DNA from: Pseudomonas helleri
GTDB taxonomy: Bacteria > Pseudomonadota > Gammaproteobacteria > Pseudomonadales > Pseudomonadaceae
NCBI RefSeq assembly: GCF_009600315.1
Contig: NZ_WIWC01000010.1
Coordinates: 62,001 to 126,000, forward strand
Direction of reading: 5' to 3'
Length of the DNA stretch: 64,000 nt
Below, one piece after another: positions 1 through 7,801 of this stretch. The first letter of the stretch is position 1. Every line of letters starts with the position of its first letter. The position numbers were made by a program, and so were the translations under genes. The notes below the pieces were generated by a model. That model worked only from the letters and a program-made list of their open reading frames with translations. It did not search any database and was not told the DNA's origin.

Positions 1-177
1 GCAGCGCATTTGCAAATCTGGAAATACTGTCTAGCTTCAATACCCACAACATGGCAGTAAAAATATCAATCTTCGCTGAACACGCCTCTGGATCAGGCTT
101 CTTTAGTGCGCTTGATAATAAAGTGCGATTCCCGTCGCCCCCTCTTCGATGTACTGACAATGGAATGTCGTAATGCC

Positions 178-226
178 CTGACCTAAGTCAACCGGCTTAA
201 AAAACAACGGATTAATCTTTTAGACC
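178..226 (+). promoter_or_regulatory. ANR/FNR-type box and promoter of arcDABC
   Basis: Positions 178-191 read CTGACCTAAGTCAA, one mismatch from the symmetrical form TTGAC-N4-GTCAA and close to the ANR consensus TTGAT-N4-ATCAA. A -10-like TAATCT lies at 213-218, which would put transcription start near 225, about 41 bases from the centre of the box. This is the class II spacing used by FNR/ANR activators. ANR activation of arcDABC under oxygen limitation is established in P. aeruginosa; its use here is inferred. The stretch from 1 to 177 holds no gene that I can see. Confidence 0.75.
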
Positions 227-255
227 TTATCTCTCCTGGATTGGAGTCACTACAA

Positions 256-1683
256 ATGTCTGATACTCCTGGAAAACTTCGACTGGGTGCATTGGTTGCT
301 CTGGTAGTCGGCTCAATGATTGGCGGCGGTATCTTTTCGCTGCCCCAAAACATGGCAGCCAGTGCGGATGTAGGCGCCATTCTTATCGGCTGGGCGATCA
401 CCGCGGTCGGTATGTTGACCCTGGCTTTTGTATTCCAGACCCTGGCCAATCGCAAACCCGATCTTGACGGCGGTGTGTATGCCTACGCCAAGGCCGGTTT
501 TGGCGATTACATGGGTTTCTCATCGGCCTGGGGTTACTGGATCAGCGCCTGGCTGGGTAACGTCGGCTACTTCGTGCTGCTGTTCAGCACCTTGGGCTAC
601 TTCTTCCCGATCTTTGGCGAAGGCAACACGCCTGCGGCCATTATCGGTGCGTCCATCCTGCTCTGGGCCGTGCACTTTCTGGTCCTGCGCGGCATCAAGG
701 AAGCAGCGTTCATCAACCTGCTGACCACGATTGCCAAAGTGGTGCCGCTGGTTCTGTTCATCCTGATTGCGTTCTTCGCCTTCAAGCTGGACATCTTCAC
801 CAGCGACATTTGGGGCGTTAAAAACCCTGACCTGGGCAGCGTGATGAATCAGGTGCGCAACATGATGCTGGTCACCGTCTGGGTGTTCATCGGTATCGAA
901 GGCGCGAGCATCTTCTCGTCACGTGCCGAAAAACGCTCGGATGTGGGTAAAGCTACCGTCATCGGCTTCATCATCGTTCTGCTCTTGCTGGTGCTGGTGA
1001 ACGTGCTGTCGCTGGGCATCATGACTCAGCCTGAACTGGCCAAACTGCAAAACCCTTCGATGGCTGCCGTGCTTGAGCACGTTGTGGGTCATTGGGGTGC
1101 AGTGCTGATCAGTGTTGGCTTGATCATCTCGCTGCTGGGTGCCCTGCTGTCGTGGGTGCTGCTGTGCGCCGAGATCATGTTCGCGGCCGCTAAAGACCAC
1201 ACCATGCCGGCGTTCCTGAAAAAAGAGAACGAGAACCACGTACCGGTCAACGCCCTGTGGCTGACCAACGCCATGGTGCAGCTGTTCCTGATCATCACCC
1301 TGTTCTCAGCCAGTACTTATCTGTCGCTTATCTACTTGGCGACTTCGATGATCCTGGTGCCTTACCTGTGGTCGGCGGCCTATGGCTTCCTGCTGGCGGT
1401 ACGCGCCGAGACCTACGAAAACGCACTGGCAGAACGCAAGAAAGACTTGATCATCGGGGGTATTGCGCTGATCTACGCCATCTGGCTGATCTATGCCGGC
1501 GGCCTGAAATACCTGCTGCTCTCGGCCCTGCTGTACGCACCTGGCGCCATTCTGTTCGCCAAGGCCAAGCGTGAAAGTGGCCAACCTGTTTTCACCAGCA
1601 TCGAGAAAGTGATTTTTGCCGTCGTCGTGATAGGTGCCCTCATTGCGGCCTATGGCCTCTACGACGGCTTCCTGACCCTGTAA
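256..1683 (+). CDS. arcD: Arginine/ornithine antiporter ArcD
   Basis: Inner-membrane APC-superfamily exchanger that brings arginine in and ornithine out for the arginine deiminase pathway. The 475-residue protein is mostly hydrophobic, with about a dozen membrane segments, and opens with the APC signature [12 protein letters not shown] close to the N terminus, followed by a conserved first half rich in Gly and aromatic residues. I chose the ATG at 256 because GGAG at 243-246 lies nine bases upstream; a TTG at 241 in the same frame would overlap that site. It is first in the arcDABC order and the anaerobic ANR-like promoter lies directly upstream. Confidence 0.95.
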   Translation: MSDTPGKLRLGALVALVVGSMIGGGIFSLPQNMAASADVGAILIGWAITAVGMLTLAFVFQTLANRKPDLDGGVYAYAKAGFGDYMGFSSAWGYWISAWLGNVGYFVLLFSTLGYFFPIFGEGNTPAAIIGASILLWAVHFLVLRGIKEAAFINLLTTIAKVVPLVLFILIAFFAFKLDIFTSDIWGVKNPDLGSVMNQVRNMMLVTVWVFIGIEGASIFSSRAEKRSDVGKATVIGFIIVLLLLVLVNVLSLGIMTQPELAKLQNPSMAAVLEHVVGHWGAVLISVGLIISLLGALLSWVLLCAEIMFAAAKDHTMPAFLKKENENHVPVNALWLTNAMVQLFLIITLFSASTYLSLIYLATSMILVPYLWSAAYGFLLAVRAETYENALAERKKDLIIGGIALIYAIWLIYAGGLKYLLLSALLYAPGAILFAKAKRESGQPVFTSIEKVIFAVVVIGALIAAYGLYDGFLTL

Positions 1684-1717
1684 CACACCCGTTTATGTAC
1701 TTTGGAGGATGACTGTA

Positions 1718-2974
1718 ATGACCACGGAAAAAGTGAAATACGGCGTACATTCCGAAGCCGGCAAGCTGCGCAAAGTGATGGTTTGCTCCCCTGGCCTGGC
1801 TCACCAGCGCCTGACCCCGAGCAACTGCGATGAACTGTTGTTCGATGACGTGCTGTGGGTCAATCAGGCCAAGCGCGACCACTTCGATTTCGTGACCAAG
1901 ATGCGTGAGCGCGGCATTGATGTGCTGGAAATGCACAACCTGCTGACCGACATCGTTGCCATTCCAGAAGCGCTGGACTGGATTCTTGAGCACAAAGTGA
2001 CCCCTAACCAAGTGGGTGTAGGGCTGGTCAACGAAGTCAAAGCCTGGATCAAAAGCCTGGAGCCACGTAAAGCGGCTGAGTACCTGATCGGCGGTGTGTC
2101 GGCTGACGACCTGCCGGACAGCTTTGGTGGCAAGACCATCCAGATGTTCCGTGATGTGCTGGGCCACACCAGCTTCATCCTGCCACCGCTGCCCAACACC
2201 CAGTTCACCCGTGACACCACGTGCTGGATCTACGGTGGCGTGACGCTGAACCCGATGTACTGGCCAGCTCGTCGTCAGGAAACCCTGCTGACCACGGCGA
2301 TTTATAAGTTCCACCCTGAGTTCACCAACGCCGACTTCCAGATCTGGTACGGCGACCCGACCGTTGACCACGGCAACGCCAGCCTTGAAGGCGGCGACGT
2401 GATGCCAATCGGCAAAGGCGTGGTGCTGATCGGTATGGGCGAACGGACTTCTCGTCAGGCCATTGGCCAGTTGGCGCAGAACCTGTTCAAAAACAAAGCG
2501 GTTGAGCGCGTCATCGTGGCGGGCCTGCCGAAGTCCCGTGCCGCGATGCACCTGGATACCGTGTTCAGCTTCTGCAACCACGACCTGGTGACCATTTTCC
2601 CGGAAGTCGTGAACAAAATCGTTGCGTTCTCCCTGTACCCCGATGAGAGCCGCAACGGCGGTATCGCCGTCGTTCAGGATGAAGGCAGCTTCGTGGACGT
2701 GGTCGGCAAGGCGCTGGGCTTGAAAAAACTGCGCGTCGTCGAAACCGGCGGCAACGCTTTCGCCGCCGAACGCGAGCAGTGGGACGACGGCAACAACGTG
2801 GTGGCGCTGGAGCCTGGCGTGGTGATCGGTTACGACCGCAATACCTACACCAACACCCTGCTGCGCAAAGCCGGTGTAGAAGTGATCACCATCAGTGCAT
2901 CGGAACTGGGACGCGGCCGTGGCGGCGGTCACTGCATGACCTGCCCGATCATTCGCGACCCAATTGACTATTAA
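1718..2974 (+). CDS. arcA: Arginine deiminase
   Basis: Hydrolyses arginine to citrulline and ammonia, the first step of the arginine deiminase pathway in the cytoplasm. The 418 residues match the P. aeruginosa enzyme in length and almost throughout in sequence. The C-terminal GGGHCMTCP motif carries the nucleophile Cys406, and the HLDTVF motif in the second half carries the catalytic His and Asp. The start at 1718 is preferred over the ATG at 1709 because GGAGG at 1704-1708 directly abuts 1709 but lies nine bases from 1718. It follows arcD by 34 bases in the same operon. Confidence 0.97.
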   Translation: MTTEKVKYGVHSEAGKLRKVMVCSPGLAHQRLTPSNCDELLFDDVLWVNQAKRDHFDFVTKMRERGIDVLEMHNLLTDIVAIPEALDWILEHKVTPNQVGVGLVNEVKAWIKSLEPRKAAEYLIGGVSADDLPDSFGGKTIQMFRDVLGHTSFILPPLPNTQFTRDTTCWIYGGVTLNPMYWPARRQETLLTTAIYKFHPEFTNADFQIWYGDPTVDHGNASLEGGDVMPIGKGVVLIGMGERTSRQAIGQLAQNLFKNKAVERVIVAGLPKSRAAMHLDTVFSFCNHDLVTIFPEVVNKIVAFSLYPDESRNGGIAVVQDEGSFVDVVGKALGLKKLRVVETGGNAFAAEREQWDDGNNVVALEPGVVIGYDRNTYTNTLLRKAGVEVITISASELGRGRGGGHCMTCPIIRDPIDY

Positions 2975-2992
2975 TACATTCATTTATTGATT

Positions 2993-3027
2993 GCTTGCGC
3001 CTGCCCCCACAAAGGGCTGGCGCAAGC
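2993..3027 (+). other. Intercistronic hairpin between arcA and arcB
   Basis: GCTTGCGCC at 2993-3001 pairs perfectly with GGCGCAAGC at 3019-3027, and GCCC/GGGC can extend the stem inside the loop. No T-run follows, so it is not a normal terminator. arcDABC mRNA is known to be processed in P. aeruginosa; a role as processing or stabilising element is an inference. Confidence 0.6.
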
Positions 3028-3055
3028 CGGTTAACCAGAAACCAAGGAGATCACC

Positions 3056-4066
3056 ATGGCGTTTAACATGAAAGGCCGCAGCTTACTGAGCCTGATGCAC
3101 CACACTCAACGTGAGCTGCACTTTTTGCTGGATCTGTCCCGCGACCTGAAGCGCGCCAAGTACACCGGCACGGAACAGCCACACCTTAAAGGCAAAAACA
3201 TTGCCTTGATCTTCGAAAAAACCTCGACCCGTACCCGTTGCGCGTTTGAAGTGGCCGCCCACGATCAGGGCGCACACGTGACGTACATCGACCCGGTTTC
3301 TTCGCAAATCGGTCACAAAGAGAGCATGAAAGACACCGCCCGCGTTCTGGGCCGTATGTTTGATGCCATCGAATACCGCGGCTTTGAACAGGCCATCGTC
3401 GAAGAACTGGCCAAGTATGCCGGTGTACCGGTGTTCAACGGCCTGACCGCTGAATTCCACCCGACCCAAATGATCGCTGACGTGCTGACCATGCGCGAAC
3501 ACAGCGACAAGCCGCTGCATGACATCAGCTACGCGTACCTGGGCGATGCTCGCAACAACATGGGTAACTCGCTGCTGCTGATCGGCTCCAAACTGGGCAT
3601 GGACGTGCGTATTGGCGCACCAAAAAGCCTGTGGCCGGAAGAGTCGTTTGTAAAACAGTGCCAGGAATACGCTAAAGAAAGCGGCGCACGCATCACCCTG
3701 ACAGAAGATCCAAAAGCGGCGGTCAAAGGCGTCGACTTCATCCACACCGACGTGTGGGTATCGATGGGCGAGCCGGTTGAAGCCTGGAACGAACGCATCA
3801 AATTGCTGCTGCCGTACCAAGTCAACTCGGACATCATCAAGGCGGCAGAAAACCCTCGGGTCAAGTTCATGCACTGCCTGCCAGCGTTCCACAACTGTGA
3901 AACCAAGGTCGGCAAAGATGTGGCAGAACACCACCCGAACCTCAAAAACGGCATTGAAGTGACTGAGGAAGTGTTCGAGTCCCCAATCAACATTGCCTTT
4001 GAACAAGCGGAAAACCGTATGCACACCATCAAGGCCATTCTGGTGGCAGCACTGGCTGATATCTAA
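3056..4066 (+). CDS. arcB: Catabolic ornithine carbamoyltransferase
   Basis: Phosphorolyses citrulline to ornithine and carbamoyl phosphate, the second step of the arginine deiminase pathway. The 336 residues contain the carbamoyl-phosphate-binding STRTR motif at 57-61 and the ornithine-binding HCLPAFH motif around Cys274. The sequence and operon position are those of the catabolic enzyme ArcB, not the biosynthetic ArgF: it lies between arcA and arcC, and the conserved N terminus [11 protein letters not shown] is typical of ArcB. A good AAGGAG site precedes the ATG. Confidence 0.97.
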   Translation: MAFNMKGRSLLSLMHHTQRELHFLLDLSRDLKRAKYTGTEQPHLKGKNIALIFEKTSTRTRCAFEVAAHDQGAHVTYIDPVSSQIGHKESMKDTARVLGRMFDAIEYRGFEQAIVEELAKYAGVPVFNGLTAEFHPTQMIADVLTMREHSDKPLHDISYAYLGDARNNMGNSLLLIGSKLGMDVRIGAPKSLWPEESFVKQCQEYAKESGARITLTEDPKAAVKGVDFIHTDVWVSMGEPVEAWNERIKLLLPYQVNSDIIKAAENPRVKFMHCLPAFHNCETKVGKDVAEHHPNLKNGIEVTEEVFESPINIAFEQAENRMHTIKAILVAALADI

Positions 4067-4072
4067 GCCTCA

Positions 4073-4102
4073 CTGCAGGAGCGGGTACGCCCGCTCCTGC
4101 AG
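4073..4102 (+). other. 13-bp perfect hairpin between arcB and arcC
   Basis: CTGCAGGAGCGGG at 4073-4085 pairs perfectly with 4090-4102 across a TACG tetraloop. A T-run lies at 4114-4119, eleven bases beyond the stem, too far for a standard terminator. It probably acts as an mRNA processing or stability element within arcDABC. The stem also resembles the GGAGCGGG-type repeats common in Pseudomonas intergenic regions. Confidence 0.6.
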
Positions 4103-4134
4103 CCCCATTCCGGTTTTTTAGAAGGACATTGTCT

Positions 4135-5064
4135 ATGCGTATCGTCGTAGCACTGGGCGGTAACGCCCTTCTGCGTCGCGGTCAGCCCATGACCGCAGAG
4201 AACCAACGCGAAAACATCCGCACCGCCGCCGCACAAATCGCCCGTATTGCGCCTGGCAACGAATTGGTTGTGGCCCACGGTAATGGCCCGCAAGTGGGCC
4301 TGCTGTCCTTGCAAGCCGCTTCCTACAAAGAAGTCGCACCGTATCCGCTGGACGTGCTGGGCGCTGAAACCGAAGGCATGATCGGCTACATGATCGAGCA
4401 GGAACTGGGCAACGTGCTGCCCAAGGAAGTGCCGTTCGCCACGTTGCTGACTCAGACTGAAGTTGATCCCAACGACCCGGCCTTCCAAAAACCGACCAAG
4501 CCGATTGGCCCGGTTTATACGGAAGAAGAAGCCAAGCGTCTGGCGGCCGAAAAAGGCTGGGCCATTGCCCCGGATGGCGACAAATTCCGCCGTGTGGTGC
4601 CAAGCCCAAAACCCAAACACATCTTTGAAATTCGCCCGATCAAATGGCTGCTGGAACAAGGCACCGTGGTGATCTGTGCAGGCGGTGGCGGCATTCCCAC
4701 CATGTACACCGAAGACGGCAAGCTGCAAGGCATCGAAGCCGTTATCGACAAGGACCTGGCCTCGTCGCTGCTGGCGCAGGAACTGAAAAGCGATCTGCTG
4801 GTCATCGCCACGGACGTCACTGCAGCCTTTATTGACTGGGGCAAACCTACGCAAAAAGGCATTTCCCATGCCCACCCGGACGAGCTGGAAAAACTTGGCT
4901 TCGCCTCGGGTTCGATGGGGCCTAAGGTAGAAGCCGCCTGCGAGTTTGCCCGTAAAACCGGCAACACCGCAGTCATTGGCGCACTGGCAGATATTGAAGC
5001 AATCGTTCAAGGTAAAGCGGGTACACGGGTCAGCACCGAGAAACCTGGCATCACCTACTTTTGA
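4135..5064 (+). CDS. arcC: Carbamate kinase
   Basis: Transfers the phosphate of carbamoyl phosphate to ADP, making the ATP that is the purpose of the arginine deiminase pathway. The 309-residue protein belongs to the amino-acid kinase fold: N-terminal VALGGNALL, then AHGNGPQVG, and [10 protein letters not shown] in the middle, all typical of ArcC. I place the start at the ATG at 4135 with AAGGAC about eight bases upstream; an in-frame TTG at 4129 is a weaker alternative. It is the last arc gene, followed by a strong terminator at 5071-5096. Confidence 0.97.
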   Translation: MRIVVALGGNALLRRGQPMTAENQRENIRTAAAQIARIAPGNELVVAHGNGPQVGLLSLQAASYKEVAPYPLDVLGAETEGMIGYMIEQELGNVLPKEVPFATLLTQTEVDPNDPAFQKPTKPIGPVYTEEEAKRLAAEKGWAIAPDGDKFRRVVPSPKPKHIFEIRPIKWLLEQGTVVICAGGGGIPTMYTEDGKLQGIEAVIDKDLASSLLAQELKSDLLVIATDVTAAFIDWGKPTQKGISHAHPDELEKLGFASGSMGPKVEAACEFARKTGNTAVIGALADIEAIVQGKAGTRVSTEKPGITYF

Positions 5065-5070
5065 ACCAGA

Positions 5071-5096
5071 GGGCGGGCCGCAGGGCCTGCCCTTTT
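5071..5096 (+). terminator. Rho-independent terminator of arcDABC
   Basis: GGGCGGGCC at 5071-5079 pairs with GGCCTGCCC at 5084-5092 (one G-T pair) across GCAG and is followed by TTTT. It lies directly behind the arcC stop and separates the operon from the DUF5064 gene. Confidence 0.8.
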
Positions 5097-5120
5097 CCCT
5101 TTGCCTCAAGGAGCATCCCT

Positions 5121-5480
5121 ATGGCCTCGTTCGAACCCGGTCATTTGCACATTCATCGAGAACCCCTGCAACCTGGCGATTTCGGGTACGACATCAAGAT
5201 TGACTACAAGGTCGTACAGGACCCCAAGGAGGGCAAGTCGATGCAGTTCGACATGCACGGCCAGATCAACAAGAAGGAGTTCAAGGATTCTTTCACGCTA
5301 CCCAAGGACATGGCCTACAACTTTGCCCACGACGCATTTCAGATTGCCGTGAAACACGGCATTCCAAAAACCGCAGACATTCGTGCGATGCATGGTTACT
5401 ACGACAAGATGTTCGCCGACGTCATGGCCCAGCTCAACCACAAGCCGGGCGATCCAATCAAACTCGACCACCTGGCTTGA
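5121..5480 (+). CDS. DUF5064 family protein
   Basis: A 119-residue cytoplasmic protein of unknown function. The opening FEPGHLHIHR and the following mixed charged sequence, with no signal peptide or membrane segment, match the Pseudomonas family DUF5064 as I remember it. The start at 5121 has AAGGAG eight bases upstream; an earlier in-frame start would run through the arc terminator. It follows arcC in the same direction but behind a terminator, so it may be transcribed only by read-through or from its own promoter. No function should be inferred from the neighbourhood. Confidence 0.7.
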   Translation: MASFEPGHLHIHREPLQPGDFGYDIKIDYKVVQDPKEGKSMQFDMHGQINKKEFKDSFTLPKDMAYNFAHDAFQIAVKHGIPKTADIRAMHGYYDKMFADVMAQLNHKPGDPIKLDHLA

Positions 5481-5483
5481 TCT

Positions 5484-5528
5484 GTAGCCGCTGAGCAGCG
5501 AAGCGAGGCTGTGTTCGTCAGCGGCTGC
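5484..5528. repeat. REP-like hairpin behind the DUF5064 gene
   Basis: An 11-base stem joins 5484-5494 with 5518-5528 (one G-T pair), and CAGC/GCTG form an inner stem. The arms (TAGCCGCTGA ... TCAGCGGCTG) and the lack of a T-run resemble a REP-type palindrome more than a terminator. It fills the gap before gcsR. Confidence 0.45.
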
Positions 5529-5616
5529 ATAATCCTTCTTATCCTTTCGTCTTTGGCCTTGGCCTCCCCACCAAGGCATACTGGCCAACCCTGCTGGCCA
5601 AAAGTAATCACCGTTC

Positions 5617-7125
5617 ATGCGCATCCATGTCAGTTTTATCGACCGTGTCGGCATCACCCAGGAAGTCCTGGCCTTGCTCGGTGGGAGAAACCTTAATCTG
5701 GATGCCGTGGAAATGGTTCCGCCCAACGTCTACATCGACGCCCCGACCCTGAGTCAGCAGGTCCTCGATGAGTTGCGCGATGCGCTCTTCAACATCAAGG
5801 GTGTACAGGCTGTCACGGTGGTCGACATCCTTCCCGGTCAACGCCGCCACCTGCAGCTCGATGCGCTGCTGGCAGCCATGACCGACCCAGTGCTGGCGCT
5901 GGACAGCGACGGCCATGTGCTACTGGCCAACCCTGCACTCGTGGCGCTATACGGCCATGAACCGACCGGAGAAAGTATCGGCGAACTGTTCAGCGATCCC
6001 GGCTTGCTTGGTGTGTTGCTGAGCAATGGCTTTCGTCTTCCCCTGCGCGAAGTCACGCTCAACGGTCACCCGCTGATGCTCGACGCAACGCCGATCACCG
6101 ATGCCGGCGCCCTGCTCACGCTGTACCAGCCCAGCCGTATTGGTGAGCGACTGGCCGCCCTGCATCACGACCATGCCGAAGGCTTTGACGCCCTATTGGG
6201 TGATTCACCGGCTATTCGCACCCTCAAGGCCCGCGCCCAACGCGTGGCCGTGCTGGATGCACCGCTGCTGATTCAGGGTGAAACCGGAACCGGCAAAGAA
6301 CTCGTGGCCCGCGCCTGCCATGCCATCAGTGATCGTTTCAACGCCCCCTTTCTGGCCTTGAACTGCGCAGCGCTGCCCGAGAACCTCGCCGAAAGCGAAC
6401 TGTTCGGCTATGCCCCCGGTGCTTTTACCGGCGCCCAACGCGGCGGTAAACCGGGCCTGATGGAATTGGCCAACCACGGCACGGTGTTTCTCGATGAAAT
6501 CGCTGAAATGTCACCGTACCTGCAAGCCAAGTTGCTGCGCTTTTTAAACGACGGCAGCTTTCGCCGGGTCGGTGGCGAGCGCGAGGTCAAGGTCAATGTA
6601 CGCATCCTCAGCGCCACCCACCGCGACCTCGAAAAAATGGTCAGCGAGGGCACCTTTCGCGAAGACCTGTTCTACCGCCTGAATGTACTCAACATCGCCG
6701 TACCGCCCCTGCGTGAGCGCGGTCAGGACATTCTGCTGCTGGCGCGTACGTTCATGCAGCAGGCGTGCACGCAGATACAGCGTCCGGTATGCCGCCTGGC
6801 GCCGGGCACCTACCCGGCGTTGCTGGGCAATCCCTGGCCAGGCAACGTACGTCAATTGCAGAATGTCATCTTCCGCGCCGCCGCCATCTGCGAAAGCACA
6901 CTGGTCGACATTGGCGATCTGGACATCGCAGGCACTTCGGTTGCACGGCAAAGTGATGGCGAGATAGAAACCCTCGAAGAAGCGGTCGAGTCCTTCGAAA
7001 AAGCGCTGCTGACAAAGCTTTATGTCAGCTACCCCTCGACCCGGCAATTGGCCAGCCGCCTGCAAACATCTCACACGGCCATTGCACACCGACTGCGCAA
7101 ATACGGCATCCCCGCGAAGGAATAA
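5617..7125 (+). CDS. gcsR: Sigma-54-dependent activator of the glycine cleavage operon (GcsR, TyrR-like)
   Basis: Enhancer-binding protein of 502 residues. In order: an N-terminal ACT-type domain (about 1-75), a PAS domain (about 80-150), a sigma-54 interaction AAA+ domain (about 195-430) with Walker A GETGTGKE at 221-228 and the sigma-54 contact motif GAFTGA, and a C-terminal TyrR-like helix-turn-helix. In P. aeruginosa the orthologue PA2449/GcsR activates gcvH2-gcvP2-glyA2-sdaA-gcvT2 in response to glycine. Here it lies directly upstream of gcvH in the same direction, and three matching operators plus a sigma-54 promoter stand between them. This makes the assignment strong. Confidence 0.92.
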   Translation: MRIHVSFIDRVGITQEVLALLGGRNLNLDAVEMVPPNVYIDAPTLSQQVLDELRDALFNIKGVQAVTVVDILPGQRRHLQLDALLAAMTDPVLALDSDGHVLLANPALVALYGHEPTGESIGELFSDPGLLGVLLSNGFRLPLREVTLNGHPLMLDATPITDAGALLTLYQPSRIGERLAALHHDHAEGFDALLGDSPAIRTLKARAQRVAVLDAPLLIQGETGTGKELVARACHAISDRFNAPFLALNCAALPENLAESELFGYAPGAFTGAQRGGKPGLMELANHGTVFLDEIAEMSPYLQAKLLRFLNDGSFRRVGGEREVKVNVRILSATHRDLEKMVSEGTFREDLFYRLNVLNIAVPPLRERGQDILLLARTFMQQACTQIQRPVCRLAPGTYPALLGNPWPGNVRQLQNVIFRAAAICESTLVDIGDLDIAGTSVARQSDGEIETLEEAVESFEKALLTKLYVSYPSTRQLASRLQTSHTAIAHRLRKYGIPAKE

Positions 7126-7132
7126 GCAAAAT

Positions 7133-7150
7133 TGTATCGAAATCATTCCA
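7133..7150 (+). promoter_or_regulatory. GcsR operator copy 1
   Basis: TGTATCGAAATCATTCCA, an 18-base site of the form TGTAtCG-N4-CrTTCCA, close to the reported GcsR consensus TGTAACG-N4-CGTTCCG. It begins eight bases after the gcsR stop codon and is followed one base later by copy 2. Confidence 0.8.
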
Positions 7151-7151
7151 G

Positions 7152-7169
7152 TGGAACGATTTCGATACA
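7152..7169 (+). promoter_or_regulatory. GcsR operator copy 2
   Basis: TGGAACGATTTCGATACA, the same 18-base site in opposite orientation relative to copy 1 (its complement reads TGTATCG-N4-CGTTCCA). The two copies lie on one helical face, two turns apart. Confidence 0.8.
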
Positions 7170-7232
7170 GGCAGCGCTAAGCTCAACTGTGCAAGGCTTT
7201 GATCCGCAAAGACTTTTTTCCAACCCGGCAAC

Positions 7233-7250
7233 TGTATCGATTTCGCTACA
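7233..7250 (+). promoter_or_regulatory. GcsR operator copy 3
   Basis: TGTATCGATTTCGCTACA, a third copy 81 bases downstream of copy 2 and 66 bases before the -24 element. The arrangement of several sites upstream of a sigma-54 promoter is that of an enhancer-binding activator. Confidence 0.8.
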
Positions 7251-7315
7251 GCTGGTGTGCTGTCAACTCGCTCCAAAAATCATTAAGCCATTGAAAAATA
7301 TAGATATTTTTAAAC

Positions 7316-7331
7316 TGGCAACCATCTTGCA
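7316..7331 (+). promoter_or_regulatory. Sigma-54 promoter of gcvH-gcvP-sdaA-gcvT
   Basis: TGGCAACCATCTTGCA matches the -24/-12 consensus TGGCAC-N5-TTGC with a single change, and GG (7317-7318) and GC (7329-7330) have the required spacing. Transcription should start near 7342, 66 bases before gcvH. Confidence 0.88.
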
Positions 7332-7407
7332 TTCTTCTCCTCAATAAGCTCGACGTGCGCGAGCATTAACTGTGACCACCAGACATGTCTGGCCCCGAGG
7401 AGTTTGC

Positions 7408-7791
7408 ATGAGCGAATTGCGTTTTACTGAAGACCACGAATGGCTGCGCGCCGAAGCTGACGGCAGCATCACCGTAGGCATTACTGCCTTTGCGCAAAAC
7501 GCTCTGGGCGATGTGGTGTTTGTGCAACTCCCTGAATTGCAGGTCTACGACAAGGGCGCAGAAGCCGCCACAGTTGAGTCGGTAAAAGCTGCCAGCGGCG
7601 TGTACATGCCACTGGACGGCACAGTGCTCGAAGTGAACCCGGCGCTGGATGACAGCCCGGAACTGGTCAACGAAGACCCGCTGGGCGAAGGCTGGTTCTT
7701 CCGCTTCAAGCCCACCGATGCCAGCGCCGTCAGCAAACTGCTGGATCAAGATGCCTATGACCGCCTGATCAAAGCCAACGCCCAAGCCTGA
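7408..7791 (+). CDS. gcvH: Glycine cleavage system H protein
   Basis: Lipoyl carrier protein that shuttles the aminomethyl group between GcvP, GcvT and the shared dihydrolipoamide dehydrogenase (not in this window). The 127 residues hold the lipoylation motif ESVKAAS with the acceptor Lys60, and the typical N-terminal FTEDHEWLR. The ATG at 7408 has GAGGAG six bases upstream; an earlier GTG at 7372 lacks this and would lengthen the protein beyond family size. First gene of the operon, ten bases before gcvP. Confidence 0.96.
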   Translation: MSELRFTEDHEWLRAEADGSITVGITAFAQNALGDVVFVQLPELQVYDKGAEAATVESVKAASGVYMPLDGTVLEVNPALDDSPELVNEDPLGEGWFFRFKPTDASAVSKLLDQDAYDRLIKANAQA

Positions 7792-7801
7792 GGAGCCCGT
7801 C

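Noticed and set aside
1640..2983. Long minus-strand frame opposite arcA
   Set aside because: It mirrors arcA codon positions (high third-position GC creates long opposite frames) and has no motif or ribosome site; arcA itself is certain.
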